Shown piece by piece: positions 23,281 to 35,533 of a stretch of DNA of 64,000 nucleotides. The DNA is from Ampelomyces quisqualis (Eukaryota; Ascomycota; Dothideomycetes; Pleosporales; Phaeosphaeriaceae): NCBI GenBank assembly GCA_018398575.1, contig JAGTXZ010000005.1:248001-312000 (forward strand), in the 5' to 3' direction. Positions within the stretch are counted from its first letter, which is position 1. Every line of letters starts with the position of its first letter. The notes under the pieces were generated by a model. That model did not search any database, was not told the DNA's origin, and worked only from the letters and a program-made list of their open reading frames with translations. Both the position numbers and the translations under genes were made by a program.

Positions 23281-24025
23281 TTAACCAGAGTAAACAGCTG
23301 GGCCGGGGCTAATGTATTTGAAGCTCGAGTCGTAGATAGCTTTGGTGAAGAGCCCATCGCTAATCTTGTATGCACCAGGGAAGGAAACACCAGCGGGAGT
23401 AGCACTGCCACCACCAGTGACTCTGACCTGAAAGCACGAAACGTAGGGCTGAGGTTGACCGGCACCAGCGTGTAGCGCAATCGCCTCAGCACGGACGAGG
23501 TAGTCGCCGGAAGCGATGTTCTTGGGCACGGTGAAGGCGCGCTTTCCACAGTTGGCATTGAGGATTTCGGTCCCCCATGATGCGATGGTGCCGGTATAGC
23601 CATCCTCTGCGACCTTGAAGAAAGAGCCGGATTGGGCGGTTGTGGCGTCAGCGACCTTAGCCATGTAGACAAGGACGGGACCATAATGGTTTCCACCGAT
23701 GGCGGGCTGGGTGCACTTGCGGTCGCCGTGCTGGGCGTGCAATTCGACAGTGAGGGAACTGCCAGCTGTATGTCGTGTTAGTAAATCTGTTCAATCTTCG
23801 GATTTGATTGTAGAACGTACCAGCGACCTCGCAGACACCTGTTGTGGCAGCGGGTCCACGACCGCAGAACATGTCCGTAGATGAAACACTGGCAACGGGG
23901 CTATTGTCCTGCACCTTTCGGACACAGGTGCTTGCCTTATCTTCACTTCCAACCCAGAGTTGTTGCCATGTGGAGTGAGCCGAGACGGAGGCCACAGTGG
24001 CCAGGAGGACGAAACCCGACTTCAT
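23281..24025 (-). CDS. AA9 lytic polysaccharide monooxygenase
   Basis: Exons 24025-23821 and 23765-23281 give 229 residues; the 55-nt intron is phase 1. The signal peptide MKSGFVLLATVASVSA ends just before HSTWQQLWVG, so the mature protein starts with the His of the copper histidine brace. The second His is in GGNHYGPVLVYM and the axial Tyr in QPYVSCFQV. Cysteines at FCG, CEVA, KCTQ, NCGK and SCFQ fit the family disulphides. AA9 enzymes oxidatively cleave cellulose or hemicellulose outside the cell. There is no cellulose-binding module; the protein ends right after the catalytic domain. It is convergent with the DHH gene, with only about 175 bp between stops. Confidence 0.95.
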
Positions 24026-25748
24026 GTTTTCGACTGGTTTTTGGTGCGAGAACGGAGTCAAAGCGAGAGTATTTTCGACGTTAGTCGATATCCTCCATTT
24101 CAAAGCGGCTCGTCCTGCTTTTATTCTCTCCGCAAGATGTCCCAGTCCCTGTAGGTTCAATCTAAGGGCAACTGTGTTCTTCCGGCCCGCACAACCACAC
24201 GATCGTCACTCCCAGTCACCGCAACCAAGCAGAGTGTGGAATGAGTCGCCCTTTTCACTTAGATAGATTGAATATTTGGGGTTAAGCTTCCTTGGCGAAT
24301 AGACGGTCACGCATGCCCATCAGGATGCACGTACCCCAGATTTTCCCGTTTCAGGCACGGCATTCAAGGCCTGGTTCGGGTGTCACATGGCGCCGTTTCC
24401 TATGCATTGATGCCTGATTAAATGAAGCCGAATATATGAGTTCTGCTGTCACGCACGAATTCTTTTTTTCGGCCGCTGCACGTTGTGTTCTGGATACGAT
24501 TTCCTTGCTCCAAGGCTTGAGATTCAGTGGACGGCCTTCCCCCAGATCATGAAGACGATAATGAATACGAGGAATCGCTTACGGTGATGGACGAGTGGCG
24601 GTCTGGTGTTCTTGGTTTCACAAATCACCCGATATCCTCGTCTGTAGCCGGTCGCACTGTGACAATCATTTCGAAACAACGTGGAATCTTGCGACCACGA
24701 ATTGCGTCTCACAGATGCGAAAACCCATGAGGCGAGTATGTCAGAGATAATGCCTAGCGAAGCTGCAGTGCATCGATGCAAAGCAGAGAAACGTCATGAT
24801 AGAGGCTGTACACATCCAAGTCGAGGCCAGTATATTGCACTTCATATAAGATGGGTCGATAGGCTTTCTCGCAACTCTTGTTCCAGGAGATTTTCGCGCC
24901 GTATCCGGCAGGTGGTATTGTTCATTGTCGATAGACCATGCCGGCAGCGTAGGTCGCTGTGATGCCAAAGACAGCGCGAAGCTAGAAGCCGAGAGAAGAT
25001 GGAGACATGTGCACTCGGGAGGGATGCGCGCTTCACAACGTGACCTGAAGATTGAGGCTCAAAAGGTTCCACTTTTCACTTTGTCGTCGCTGAAGCGTGC
25101 ACGGCCTCGATACATGATGCATGGAATTTGGTTTCCGGCAAGCCCTCGAGGCGCCTGGAAAAAGATCGATTTTGAAATTACATCCCAGGCTCTTGCATCA
25201 TGCCACCAACCAGTCCCGTACTTCCTGGTCCTCGGGGGTGAGTGCGAGGCGACACATGCCGGGCCCGCTTGACGACGCACCCCATTGCGAGCATGTCTGC
25301 TGAAGCGTACTGTTCAATTTGTCACCGTTGATTTTCAGTTTTGTAGGAGTCTTTAATCCTGGGGCATAAGGTCACCCAGCTATGTGAACACTGAAGCTGT
25401 ACAAACCCATGACCGCGCCGATCATGGGTAGTGGTGCACGACGCGTTTCCCATAGAGTAAGGCATCATCAAATGCCAGAGTGTTGCATGTGAGAATGACC
25501 GAATGGCGAGAGTGCGCGAAGTTATCCGAAGCGCCGTGCGCGGGTGGTTGTCGCCCCGTTGATACCGGTAAGCAGCGGAGAACGACGCCACGCGCGCATT
25601 GAGGGGTGATCGCGATAGGAAAGAACCAACCCAGCTTAGTGCTCCTTCAACCTTCATGACCTCGAAAGCCATTGTGGTATCCTGATGAACCTGGAAATTG
25701 ACTGCTGGCCCCAGCTTCGTCTCTATACTTGGAGGGAGCTTGGACAAG
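24026..25748. other. Intergenic, AA9 to dihydropyrimidinase
   Basis: About 1.7 kb between divergently transcribed genes. It should contain the promoter of the AA9 gene (on the left) and of the dihydropyrimidinase. No coding frame shows a domain or splice pattern. Confidence 0.45.
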
Positions 25749-27294
25749 ATGGCTACTGAATATGATCTCATCATCGTGAATGGACTCGTCGTCTCCGACA
25801 CTGAAACTCAAGAATGGGACATCGCGGTCAAAGATGAAAAAATTGCAAAGGTAGTACCAAGAGGAGGGTTTCACGATGTAAAGGCTACGAGAACCATAGA
25901 TGCTGAGGACGGGTACGTGATGCCAGGAGGCGTCGATGCTCACGTCCACCTTCAGGAGCCACCACTATTCGGCCAAGGCTCAACCGCCGACAACTACGAG
26001 ACTGGATCTCGCAGTGCAGTATGTGGTGGCACAACTACCATGGTGACGTTTGCGCCTCAGAAGAAGTCCGAAGATAGCCTCCTCGACACCCTTGCAGCAA
26101 CGCACGCCCGTGCTAAAGACAACTGTTACATTGACTACTCCTTCCACCTGCTTGTCGGCAATCCGTCAGAGAGAGCCTTGTCGGAATTCAAAACACTACG
26201 AGAAAGAGGTATCTCGTCCCTGAAGATATACATGACCTACGAAGCTCTTCAACTCCACGACGGCCAGATCCTCGACGTTCTCCTTGAAGCCCGCAAGCAG
26301 GGCATAACGACCATGATACACGCGGAGAACAATCACGTAATCAACTGGATGACTGCACAACTCGAGAAGCGCCAGCTCTTCGCGCCAAAGTACCACGGGC
26401 CATCGCACCCACCCGTCGCCGAAATCGAAGCAACATACCGCGCAATCAGTCTAAGTGAATTCATGGACACGCCAATTCTCATCGTACACGTCTCGACGCC
26501 CCAAGCCGCTGCTCACATCAAATCGGCTCAAACACGCGGTCTACCCATCTTCGCGGAAACATGTCCGCAGTACCTCTTCCTGACCAAGAAACATCTCGAC
26601 GCGCCTGGCTTCGAAGGCGCGAAATGCGTGTGTAGCCCTCCACCCCGAGAATCAGAATCCGACTGCGACGCCATCTGGACTGGCTTGCAAGACGGGACAT
26701 TCACCATCTTGTCATCTGATCACTGCCCATTCCGGTACGATGACGCTGAAACGGGGAAGAAAAGCAGTGTCTCGGAAGACTTTCCTTTGGGGAAATGTAC
26801 GCAGTTTCCCACTCCTTCAAACGTAAGTGATCACAGATCGTGCCATTAACAACTTACCAGTCAAACTCGTCCCAAATGGCTGTCCAGGCATCGAGACCCG
26901 TCTCCCACTCACCCTCTCCGCCGCTCGCCTGCCCCTGACGAAATTCGTGCAGGTCACTTCTACCAACCCCGCGAAACTCTACGGATTGTATCCGACCAAA
27001 GGCGCGCTGTTCGAAGGGATGAGTGATGCAGATATGAATATCTGGTATCCAGAGGGCAAGATGGAGGAGTTTGAACTGACGAATGATATGTTGCATCATG
27101 ATGTTGATTACACCCCATTCGAGGGATGCATGGTAAAGCAGTGGCCGAGATGGACCCTTTTGAGGGGGAAGGTTGTGTGGGATAGGGAGGACGGGGGGTT
27201 ACTTGGGCAGAAGGGGTATGGGAGGTTTGTGAGGAGGGAGGCGAGTATTTTGGCAAAACCGTTGAGGGAGGGGGAGTGGGAGTTGCCGCTGTGA
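25749..27294 (+). CDS. Dihydropyrimidinase/hydantoinase-type amidohydrolase
   Basis: Exons 25749-26796 and 26861-27294 give 493 residues, usual for the family. The 64-nt intron is phase 1 and rejoins GKF|KLVPNGCPG. Binuclear metal-site motifs: DAHVHLQ (about 62-68), the Lys of SLKIYMTYE (about 157, carbamylated in the family), MIHAENN (about 190), LIVHVST (about 246) and SSDHCPF with the catalytic Asp (about 322). The start at 25749 gives MATEYDLIIVNGLVV, the typical short beta strand. It hydrolyses dihydropyrimidines or related cyclic imides, so a role in pyrimidine or hydantoin catabolism is likely. No partner gene of the pathway is visible nearby. No signal peptide. Confidence 0.94.
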
Positions 27295-27468
27295 GATCAG
27301 GCGTCGATGTCGTCCGCTCTCGAGCAGCAGGAAATACTGTTTGCAAGTTTCACGTTCAAGCGCACCACATACATGTTCAGACGGCTTCTCAATGTAGATC
27401 TGAACAATACTGTGATGCTGTTTCTTGCCGAATGCCTAAACATTCAAGCAAACTAGAGATATGCTGAA

Positions 27469-27795
27469 TTACTTTGCCAACTTCTCAGGCACCCTTTCGT
27501 CCACCTTAACAACCATACCTAACCATCCATCGGGCCTGAGGATGAACAGTATGCCCACCTCAGTATCAATACCGTATCGATCATATGCTTTGTGGTCCTC
27601 ATCGTTACAGGTATTCCAAGCCCGATGCTGGCACCCCTTGCGGAGGACGATGCTGATAAAGCCTTTGACATAATCTGCGAAGGGCTCAGTACTAAAGAGC
27701 GAGGCAAAGCTGGGCTGGAAAGGCTCCAGACCCTTGATGTCGAAACATTTTATACCGCTGCTAATGCTTGGACATCGAAAGGTAACAGGTAGCAT
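27469..27795 (-). pseudogene. FAD-dependent monooxygenase C-terminal remnant
   Basis: About 108 codons are open. The segment DRYGIDTEVGILFILRPDGW resembles the C-terminal thioredoxin-like domain of phenol-2-monooxygenase-type flavoproteins (YGID..G....RPDG(Y/W).G). No N-terminal FAD domain (GxGxxG, DG) is found upstream, and the frame is closed by TGA just before the first Met. At the 3' end a TAA stands where the family usually continues for an aromatic residue or two. I read it as a truncated gene fragment; a rearranged small protein is the alternative. Confidence 0.45.
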
Positions 27796-27984
27796 TCAGT
27801 CCAAGACGGTATGTTCTTTATCGCGAAGGTGACGTGAGACTAAGCACCCGAACTGCGGGCTAGCTGCGTCTGGGTCAACGAGTTGATTGTTGGCAATGTA
27901 GGCTTCAAAGGTGTAGCATGTCCGAGCGATGCGGATCTGATATCACCCAGTATCCTCCGAGATTACATGGAACTAACACAAAGC

Positions 27985-28576
27985 CAGTAGACTACGCAGA
28001 AGGTCACGAACGCGCACACAATTTACCTGAGCATGGATCAGAACCTCTTTGTGACGTCTGCAATGCGCTGGCTAGGCGACATGTTCTTCGACGGTACGTC
28101 AAACATCCATCCCTAAATAAAGCAGTACACTCCCCTTCACTGAACAGCGCCCAACAACATCTTCATCAAGAACGTCTCCCCAGACCCAACAAGAAGGTGT
28201 ACCGCTATATCTTCGATATCCGCAGTCCATTCCCTAAGTTACCATACTATCAACAAGCACATCACTGGTTCGATGTATAATTCGTCTTCTGTACAATGTG
28301 GTTCCGCTTTCCTTACCAGTGCCTTGAAGATATCAGTGACCAGCATGCAGCCAAGTGGATCGCATTTGCGAATGGAGAGGAGCCATAGAAGAATTTTCAG
28401 TGTAAGGATGGAGGTATGATTTTGATAGCAGATGACAGAGTGGGCTGGATGGAGAAGACACGTCCGGAGTATGAATGGCGGTGGAGTTTGGCAGGCTGGA
28501 CGCGTTCTGGGGGCCGTGTTTGGAGAAGAAGGGCCAGATGTGGTCACCGTTTGATCTGGCAGCGCTAAAGAAGTAG
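27985..28576 (+). pseudogene. Type B carboxylesterase pseudogene, 3' part
   Basis: The C-terminal third of a fungal type B carboxylesterase is recognisable: MDQNLFVTSAMRWLGDMFF, a spliceable intron (28094-28147), then VYRYIFDIRSPFP, YYQQAHHWFDV with the catalytic His, and DISDQHAAKWIAFANGEEP. Breaks: a frameshift near 28185; TAA at 28278-28280 right after the catalytic His motif; TAG at 28386-28388; a second frameshift before the final FGRLDAFWGPCLEKKGQ; then the natural-looking stop at 28574-28576. The N-terminal two thirds, including the nucleophile elbow, are absent upstream. It is non-functional as an esterase. Confidence 0.8.
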
Positions 28577-28773
28577 TTGTCCATTTTCTTAGCAGCGTTC
28601 AAGGAAGGGACGTATGAAGATGATCATGTTGAGACGTTTCCATCAATCTGTCAAGGGCATTTGGAACCACCCATATGTAATTTCGAATGAGCAAGTATGG
28701 TCCGTGCTCCGGCGTCACGTCGCGTCATCACCACTATGTAGCCCTGTGGCCCTCTCGAACACCCACCACTACC

Positions 28774-30493
28774 ATGATGCTTTTTTCTGCTCTGTTGTTC
28801 GCTACAGCAGCCAGTGCAACGTGCTACGAAGCTTCAATTGCTCATCCCCTGCCTGAATTAGACCCTCATGACCCCGTACTTAAGCATGCCTTCGCATCCA
28901 TCAACAACGCACTCACCAACGCAGTAGCCGCACCGGATTTCGCATCCACATCGTTCTCCGTAGAAATCACATCCTCGAAGCAATCGCTCTGGTCTAAGCA
29001 CCACACAGCCCGTGAGCGTAATGCCTCCCGCCCCGGTATACCTGAAGTGAACGGCGACGCGCTTTATCGCATTGCGAGCATAACGAAGACGTTTACTGTG
29101 CTTGGCATACTTTATCAGCATGAGGCGGGAAATCTGAGCCTGGATGATTCAGTAGAGAAATATATAGAGGAGCTGAAGGAAGATCAGGTAGGGAGTATAC
29201 CATGGAAGGATGTTACGTTGAGGACTTTGGCTAGTCAATTGAGTGGGATACCGAGAGAGTGTACGCCTGTGTTTACTATGGACTGTTATACGGAAGAAGG
29301 TACGCAGACGGAACGTGCTTGTCAAAATTCGCGATCTAGTGCACTTCAAATGCCCAGAGCCAGAGAGCACGATCATGCATGAGAGCTGACATGTATCAGA
29401 TCTACTGGAGACAATCAAGTCGAGACGCCCACTCTTTGCACCCAACATGAAATCAACCTACAGTAATATTGGATACGAGCTGCTTGGTCTTGTACTGGAA
29501 AGGGTCACGAATAAGACCTTTGAAGAGTACATGAATGACGCCATCTTCAAGCCATTGAAAATGTCAAAAAGTTCTGTATCGCTTCCACCGGATAGAGCCG
29601 GCGTGATTCCACTGAATCCTCAAGGATGGGACATGGACGAGGGTATCCAGAGCCCTGCGGGCGCTATCTACAGTTCCGCGACTGATCTGTCCAAGTATGT
29701 TCGTTACATACTGACACACTATAACGCCATTGCAACCGGCATCAACTGGGTCCATCCAGTCTCACCGTCCGAAGGGCTCCATTCATTTTACGGCATGCCG
29801 TGGGAGATTCTCCATACTGATCGTGTGCTGGAGGACTCTAAGCGCACAGTTCGCTTTGTCACGAAGAGTGGGGGGTTGCCTGGCTACACCTCAATGATAG
29901 CCACGATTCCAGACTTTGACCTCGGCTTCACGATTCTTGTTGCAGGTAGTTCCGACATGTTTCCCAAGATTCTTGACGTCATAGGAGCAACAATTGTCCG
30001 CGCCGCTGAAGAGGTCGCAATCCGCCAACTGGAGGAACGCTATGCTGGTACTTATGCCTCCACCAGTCATGGCTCCAACTCCACTATAACATTCGTGGCC
30101 GATAAGCGAGGCCTTGTTATTGAGCGCTTCATTTCGAACGGCGTAGACATCTTGAAGAATGCCTTCCAATTATCTGCTCAATCATGGTACGCGCAGGCTG
30201 TACCTACCCTGCTGTTCAGTGACGAGAAGAAGCAGAAAGGCGAGTACTGGCGTGCTGTGCAGTCCAATGAGAGAACCGAACGCGAGGGCAGTATCTGGGA
30301 CGACTTCTGCACTGCAAACATCGATGCAATACTCTACCCTCCATTGGGCTTCAACGAAATTGTGTTCTGGGATGCAGAGAATGACGGAAAATTTGGAACA
30401 GTGGAGCTTACTGCTTTCAAACTCAACTTGACGAGGACTCAGGAGCAATTGAACTCGCAAGCCAAGGATATGCAGGAAACATTGGAACTCTGA
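28774..30493 (+). CDS. Secreted beta-lactamase-like serine hydrolase
   Basis: Exons 28774-29299 and 29400-30493 give 539 residues; the 100-nt intron is phase 1. The signal peptide is MMLFSALLFATAASATC. Class C beta-lactamase/PBP-like motifs are in order: SITK (about 99-102, nucleophile Ser and general-base Lys), YSN in STYSNIGYE (about 195) and KSGG (about 329), the equivalent of KTG. The C-terminal 180 residues form an extra beta-rich domain seen in many fungal members. These proteins are esterases, peptidases or lactamases of varied and usually unknown substrate; some sit in secondary-metabolite clusters, but no cluster partners are seen here. Two adjacent ATGs (28774, 28777) could both serve as start. 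Confidence 0.9.
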
Positions 30494-31063
30494 GTGTTTC
30501 TACCACGAGAAAGTGACGTACATGGAGACTTTCGATCTTTGCGCGCAGCACGATGACCTTTTCAGACGACACCTCAGTGGATGATGAGCATGTTCGTGGC
30601 GGTCAGGTTCAGGCACAGGCTTCCTAGATGTGCTGGGTACGTGCAATGATCAAATAGGCTGTCGGCAGCAAATTTGATGGCGCTCGACATCAATGCTTGC
30701 AGATCTTAATCTCGCAGCATATGGCCCAATGCTGCGCTTCGGCCGTCCTTTGGACGCGACTTGGGTTCATTAGCATGGTGGACTGCTTGCCTGAAGGCTG
30801 TTCAGTTATTCAGATTCGTATAAGGACCTTACAAATTTCTGTTACCCTTCCTTACGCAGCAACAACCAACCATCCCCTACATATACACATTTGCTTCACA
30901 TGCGTTCACTCGCCTGTCTAGCTCTTGCTGGGGGTATAGAATCTCAAGACTGCAAGGCATCCTACCCAGTCTATGCTGGCGAGTCGCGACATCACTGCTC
31001 TTCCTTTGTCGTCCACAGTCACGAAACGCCAGCAATCCGAGCTTGGTTGGAATTTGATCAATC

Positions 31064-32811
31064 TACGACCTCAGCGAGGTGACCGATGGCGCTAGCTCCT
31101 TCACCGCATTCTGTTCGGACCGAAATATGTTGTACCGTCTACTACTCTACCTGATCCCAAAGCGAGCCCCTCCGCATCCCCATCGTCCGTTGTGAAGCCA
31201 TCTTCTGTCGCAAGCGCAACGCCAGAGCCTTCTCCTCGACTAATTGGATATCCAAAGCCCGTTGCTATCGACATCAGCACCGAAGTGTCGGAATACCACA
31301 TCCACGACACGAATTACAACGATGTTGCTGTGATAGTTCTTCCTGCCTTCAGTCTCACTGTCATTAACCCTATTTCCGATGTGAACTCAGCTGTTCTGGG
31401 CTCCGTCGCAGACCAAAAGGTCCTCCGTTTTTTTTTTTCGCCGACGCCGTCAAGCAGAATAAGCAGAAGCTTCTGATTCGACCTTCACGGCAATGGTGGA
31501 GGTACCATGGACTTGGGATTCGAGCCTTTCAAGCATTTGTTCCCTACTGTTAAACCCTACGGAGCGGCCCGATACTGCGCGCACGATGCACTCCACTATT
31601 GCAGCGCAGCAATCGCTGACGTTGCAGTGAATGGAACCTACAGAGATGGCATAATCACCCAGGATCCGGCGGATGCTGATACTGGCATCGAGTTGAGTCA
31701 GTAAATGAGTGAGTAATATATTTGTAGTTGATCTAACTAGGAGGCTATGTGCCTATATCTTCTATGTAGGCGCCAGTCCTTCTGGACACGTTAAGGTGTC
31801 ACGTGTGTGCTAGGGGTATTCACTGGTTCCCGTAGTCCAACTCATCGAAAGTCCATTCCTCTGGTCCTTCATTCTAGACATTAACAACAAGCCTTTTATG
31901 ATCTGCAGGTATTAATACGGCCCGGAGACTCTGAAAGGTTATACATTTACCTCAGTTCGTCGCTACAACGTGAGTCCACCTACTAGCTACATCAATTTAC
32001 TAGCACGCTCATCATCTAAAAGTTCACAAACGACCGGGGTAGCCATACCGTAACCAGAAGCCTGACTGGCTACGACGAGTTCTGCAACATCACTGCCCAG
32101 CCTTTCAAACCAAAGAACATTGTCGTCCCCCAAGACGGTCTCTGCGGCAGCACATGCGCCATCTTCGCCGAGCTCATGCGCGAGCAAGGCAAATCCCCAA
32201 CCATCGCCTTCGGCAGCCGTGCAGTCAATCAGCCCATGCATGGTGTCGGCAGCTCCAAGGGCTCGCAGCAAATCGACCCGACCACCCTCTACGGAGCTGC
32301 CCTCAACACTGTCCACATCGCCGCGCCCTTAATGGTAAGGCTGCCGCAAACATGCTAAATAGCACCTCCAACGCCTTTGGCAAGATTTTCAATGCTAACA
32401 GCTCCTCCTCCGCACGACGCCTCCGGACCCAGGCCTCTTGCTCTTCGCGGCATGAACTCGTCCAACATTTAGCGCATGAACGACAGCACAGAAACACCGC
32501 TCGAGTCCATCTACGAAGCAGCCGATCGTAAGCTGTTCTACAAACGAGTTACCATTTTCGTGCCACAGAATTCGTGGAAGGCCGCTGTTAATACTAAGTG
32601 GGGTAAGGGCAAGTGTGTGCCTGGTAGCCTAGGAGACAAGACAGCTATCGGTGTAATTGAAAATAAGCCTGGGGTTGGTCAGATTGTCAGGCCTGACGGT
32701 ACTGCTGCGCTTGGTCAGTCTACAGGTGGTGCGGTATCAATGAGTCTTTCGAGTGTGGCGATAGGGACCGTGGCGGCTGCTGCTATGGTTATGGTGATGT
32801 GCGTTTGCTAG
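31064..32811 (+). pseudogene. S41-family peptidase pseudogene
   Basis: Pieces of one fungal secreted S41 (CPAF-like) peptidase can be followed in order across changing frames: VTDGASSFTAFC (about 31090), NYNDVAVIVLPAF (about 31320), DLHGNGGGT with LFPTVKPYGAARY (about 31480-31570), a spliceable exon YGPETLKGYTFTSVRRYN, then QPFKPKNIVVPQDGLCGSTC (catalytic Ser region, about 32100-32155), and after an in-frame TAG near 32470 the tail ESIYEAADRKLFY and a hydrophobic C-terminus (32726-32808) like a GPI signal. Breaks: a frameshift around the T run at 31430, a gap or frame change at 31700-31900, and the TAG. The N-terminal half is missing; MRSLACLALAGG at 30899 may be the stranded signal peptide. 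Confidence 0.75.
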
Positions 32812-33624
32812 CGCGCGTAATGCGACATGGCCCTTGAAATCCAATTTTTTCGGTTGTGATGGCTGATGGAACTCTTGAGGATTTCGTTCGAAAAACTCAA
32901 AGTTGTACGAGCTCGGCGACCAATACAACGGCCAGGAGACCCATCACTAAGGCAATGTTATAGCAAGGGATCCAAGATGCACAACAACAGTGATTGGTGC
33001 AATTTAGCGGGTGATCTTCCAGAACGGGCACTATTCGATGTATGATTAATTGCTCGCCTAGTTTCAAGCTTTTCCCCGCGTTCATATTTCTCCGCCTTCC
33101 CGATTCAGATCATACCGTCCCATCTCATTTCGACTTTACTGTAGTCAAAGTAAAAAACAACCGTGTTCTGGGAGAACGAGTCTGCAATAAATGATCTGGC
33201 CTGATCTGGTGGAAACCGTCTAGGATGATGAATCCGGTCTGACGTGCTAGATATTCGAACCTTTCCGCCTTCTACCTAACAACCGCGGCTTTCTGAGGCT
33301 ACGCATACGATATATACGGACGATACGACACCATATCCTTGGCGACATGGTAACCCTACGATCATATTGCCAACTTCAGAATTATTTACCACCAATGGAA
33401 ACAAGAACACCCATCTTCAAAATCTCTCCCCTCACTAAGCGAAGGGAGAAGAAGTCGTATATCTTACGAGATGATGTCTCTCCACTTATCTGACGATGGA
33501 ATATGGAGAACTATAAAGTATATCACACCCACGCATACCTCCTTGTGCTATGACAGCTCGACTTCACTGTCACAGAAACTATTTCAAGATTGATCAGACC
33601 GTGCTCTCAGCACCGTACTGTATC
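32812..33624. other. Intergenic, S41 pseudogene to GH127 gene
   Basis: About 800 bp without a recognisable gene. The right end should hold the promoter of the glycosidase gene. An in-frame ATG at 33550 precedes the chosen start, so the last 75 bp may be coding. Confidence 0.45.
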
Positions 33625-35533
33625 ATGCTGCTCAAGTCCCTCATCGCTGGGTATTTTCTGGTGGCCTCACGAGGTGCAGCTCAGACTCTTCCTACTATCG
33701 CTGTTCCAGAGTCAGGCACCTCCGCCTACGAATTTGCCCTGAGTCAAGTATCGCTCAGTAATAGCCGATGGATGGTAAGACTACTTGCAGATATCCGCAT
33801 TTGTACTTACACATTCGCAGGATAACCAGAATCGCACGCTCAACTACCTAAAATCAGTGAACGTTGATCGATTGCTTTATAACTTCCGAGCTACGCATAA
33901 GCTCTCCACAAACGGTGCTCAGCCAAATGGTGGTTGGGATGCACCGGACTTTCCGTTTCGCTCGCATGCTCAGGGGCATTACCTTACAGGCTGGGTGCAT
34001 TGTTATGCAACTCTTCGTGACAGCACATGTAAGGACCGCGCTACATACTTTGTGCAAGAGTTGGCCAAGTGTCAAGCCAACAATGGCGCTGCTCAATTTG
34101 CCGCTGGCTATCTGTCCGGCTTCCCTGAATCTGAATTCAACTCGCTCGAGGCGGGGACTTTGAAGAGTGGGAATGTGCCGTACTATGCTGTGCATAAGAC
34201 TATGGCTGGTCTGCTGGATTCGTGGCGTATCATGGGCGATACCAAGGCTCGCGAAGTCCTGCTGTCACTCGCCAGCTGGGTTGATAACCGCACCAAGAAG
34301 CTCAGCTCTTCCCAGATGCAAACCATGCTTGGTACGGAATTTGGTGGCATGAATGATATCCTCGCTGCCATCTACCAGCTCACCGCTGACAAGAAATGGC
34401 TCACTGCTGCCCAGCGCTTCGACCACACAAACGTCTTTGACCCCCTCGCAGCCAAACAAGACAAACTCAACGGCCTCCACGCAAACACGCAAATCCCCAA
34501 ACTCATCGGCGCCGCCAGAGAATACAAAGCTACCGGCACTCAGCGCTATCTCGACATCGCGCGCAACGCCTGGGACTTCACCATCAGCGCGCACACATAC
34601 GCCATCGGCGGTAACTCCCAAGCCGAACACTTCCGCCCGCCCAACCAAATTAGCAACTTCCTGACCAACGACACCGCAGAGCAATGCAACACGTACAACA
34701 TGCTCAAACTCACGCGCGACCTCTGGACTACCGATCCGTCCAACACAAAGTACTTCGACTACTACGAACGCGCGCTCATCAACCACTTGCTCGGCGCGCA
34801 GGACCCGTCCAGCAACCACGGCCACATCACGTACTTCACGCCCCTTGGCGCGGGAGGACGACGAGGTGTGGGCCCCGCGTGGGGCGGCGGAACATGGAGC
34901 ACAGACTACGAGTCATTCTGGTGCTGTCAGGGGACAGCGCTGGAGACGAATACCAAGCTCATGGACTCTATATATTTCTACGACGATGCTGCCGTGTACG
35001 TGAATTTGTTCACGCCGTCGACGCTGGATTGGACGCAGCGCGGCGTCACGATTCGTCAGGTTACGAGGTTTCCTGTCGTGGACACGAGCACGCTTACCGT
35101 GTCGGGGGCGGGGAAGTGGGCGATGAAAATTCGGGTTCCGGGGTGGACTGAGGGCGCGCGGATTAGTGTTAATGGAGCTGATGCAGGCGTGACTGTGAAG
35201 GCGGGGAGTTATGCGGCGATTGAGAGGGATTGGAAAACTGGGGATATTGTTACGGTTAAACTACCGATGAAGTTGCGTGCAGTGGTTGCCAACGACAATC
35301 CGGGTGTTGCGGCGATTGTATATGGGCCGGTGGTGTTGAGCGGGAACTATGGACAGCAGGGGCTGAGTGCCATGCCGGCGCTTGCGCTGGACACGGTGAG
35401 GAGGACGAGTACGAATGAGTTGGCGTTTGAGGGCACAGCAGATGGGAAGAAGGTGGCGCTAGGGCCGTTTTATGATGCACAGGGGTTCAATTATGTTGTT
35501 TATTGGCAGACCAGTGGGCAGTTGCAGGGCTAG
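33625..35533 (+). CDS. Secreted GH127-type glycoside hydrolase
   Basis: Exons 33625-33774 and 33821-35533 give 620 residues; the 46-nt intron is phase 0. The ATG at 33625 gives MLLKSLIAGYFLVASRGAAQ, a good signal peptide; the upstream in-frame ATG at 33550 would bury it. The (alpha/alpha)6 barrel of the DUF1680/GH127 family is visible: FRSHAQGHYLTGW, YYAVHKTMAGLLD, GTEFGGMND, GGNSQAEHF. A Glu and Cys lie in TAEQCNTYNMLK (about 335-341) and a Cys pair in SFWCCQGTALE (about 416). These match the Glu and the zinc-coordinated nucleophile Cys known for bacterial beta-L-arabinofuranosidase HypBA1. Likely substrate is plant arabinose-containing glycan; the exact linkage is not predictable. The C-terminal part is beta-rich. 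Confidence 0.92.

Noticed and set aside
23657..24160. Longer upstream start for the AA9 gene on the minus strand
   Set aside because: It would bury the signal peptide; the copper-binding His must follow the cleavage site directly, which fixes the start at 24025.
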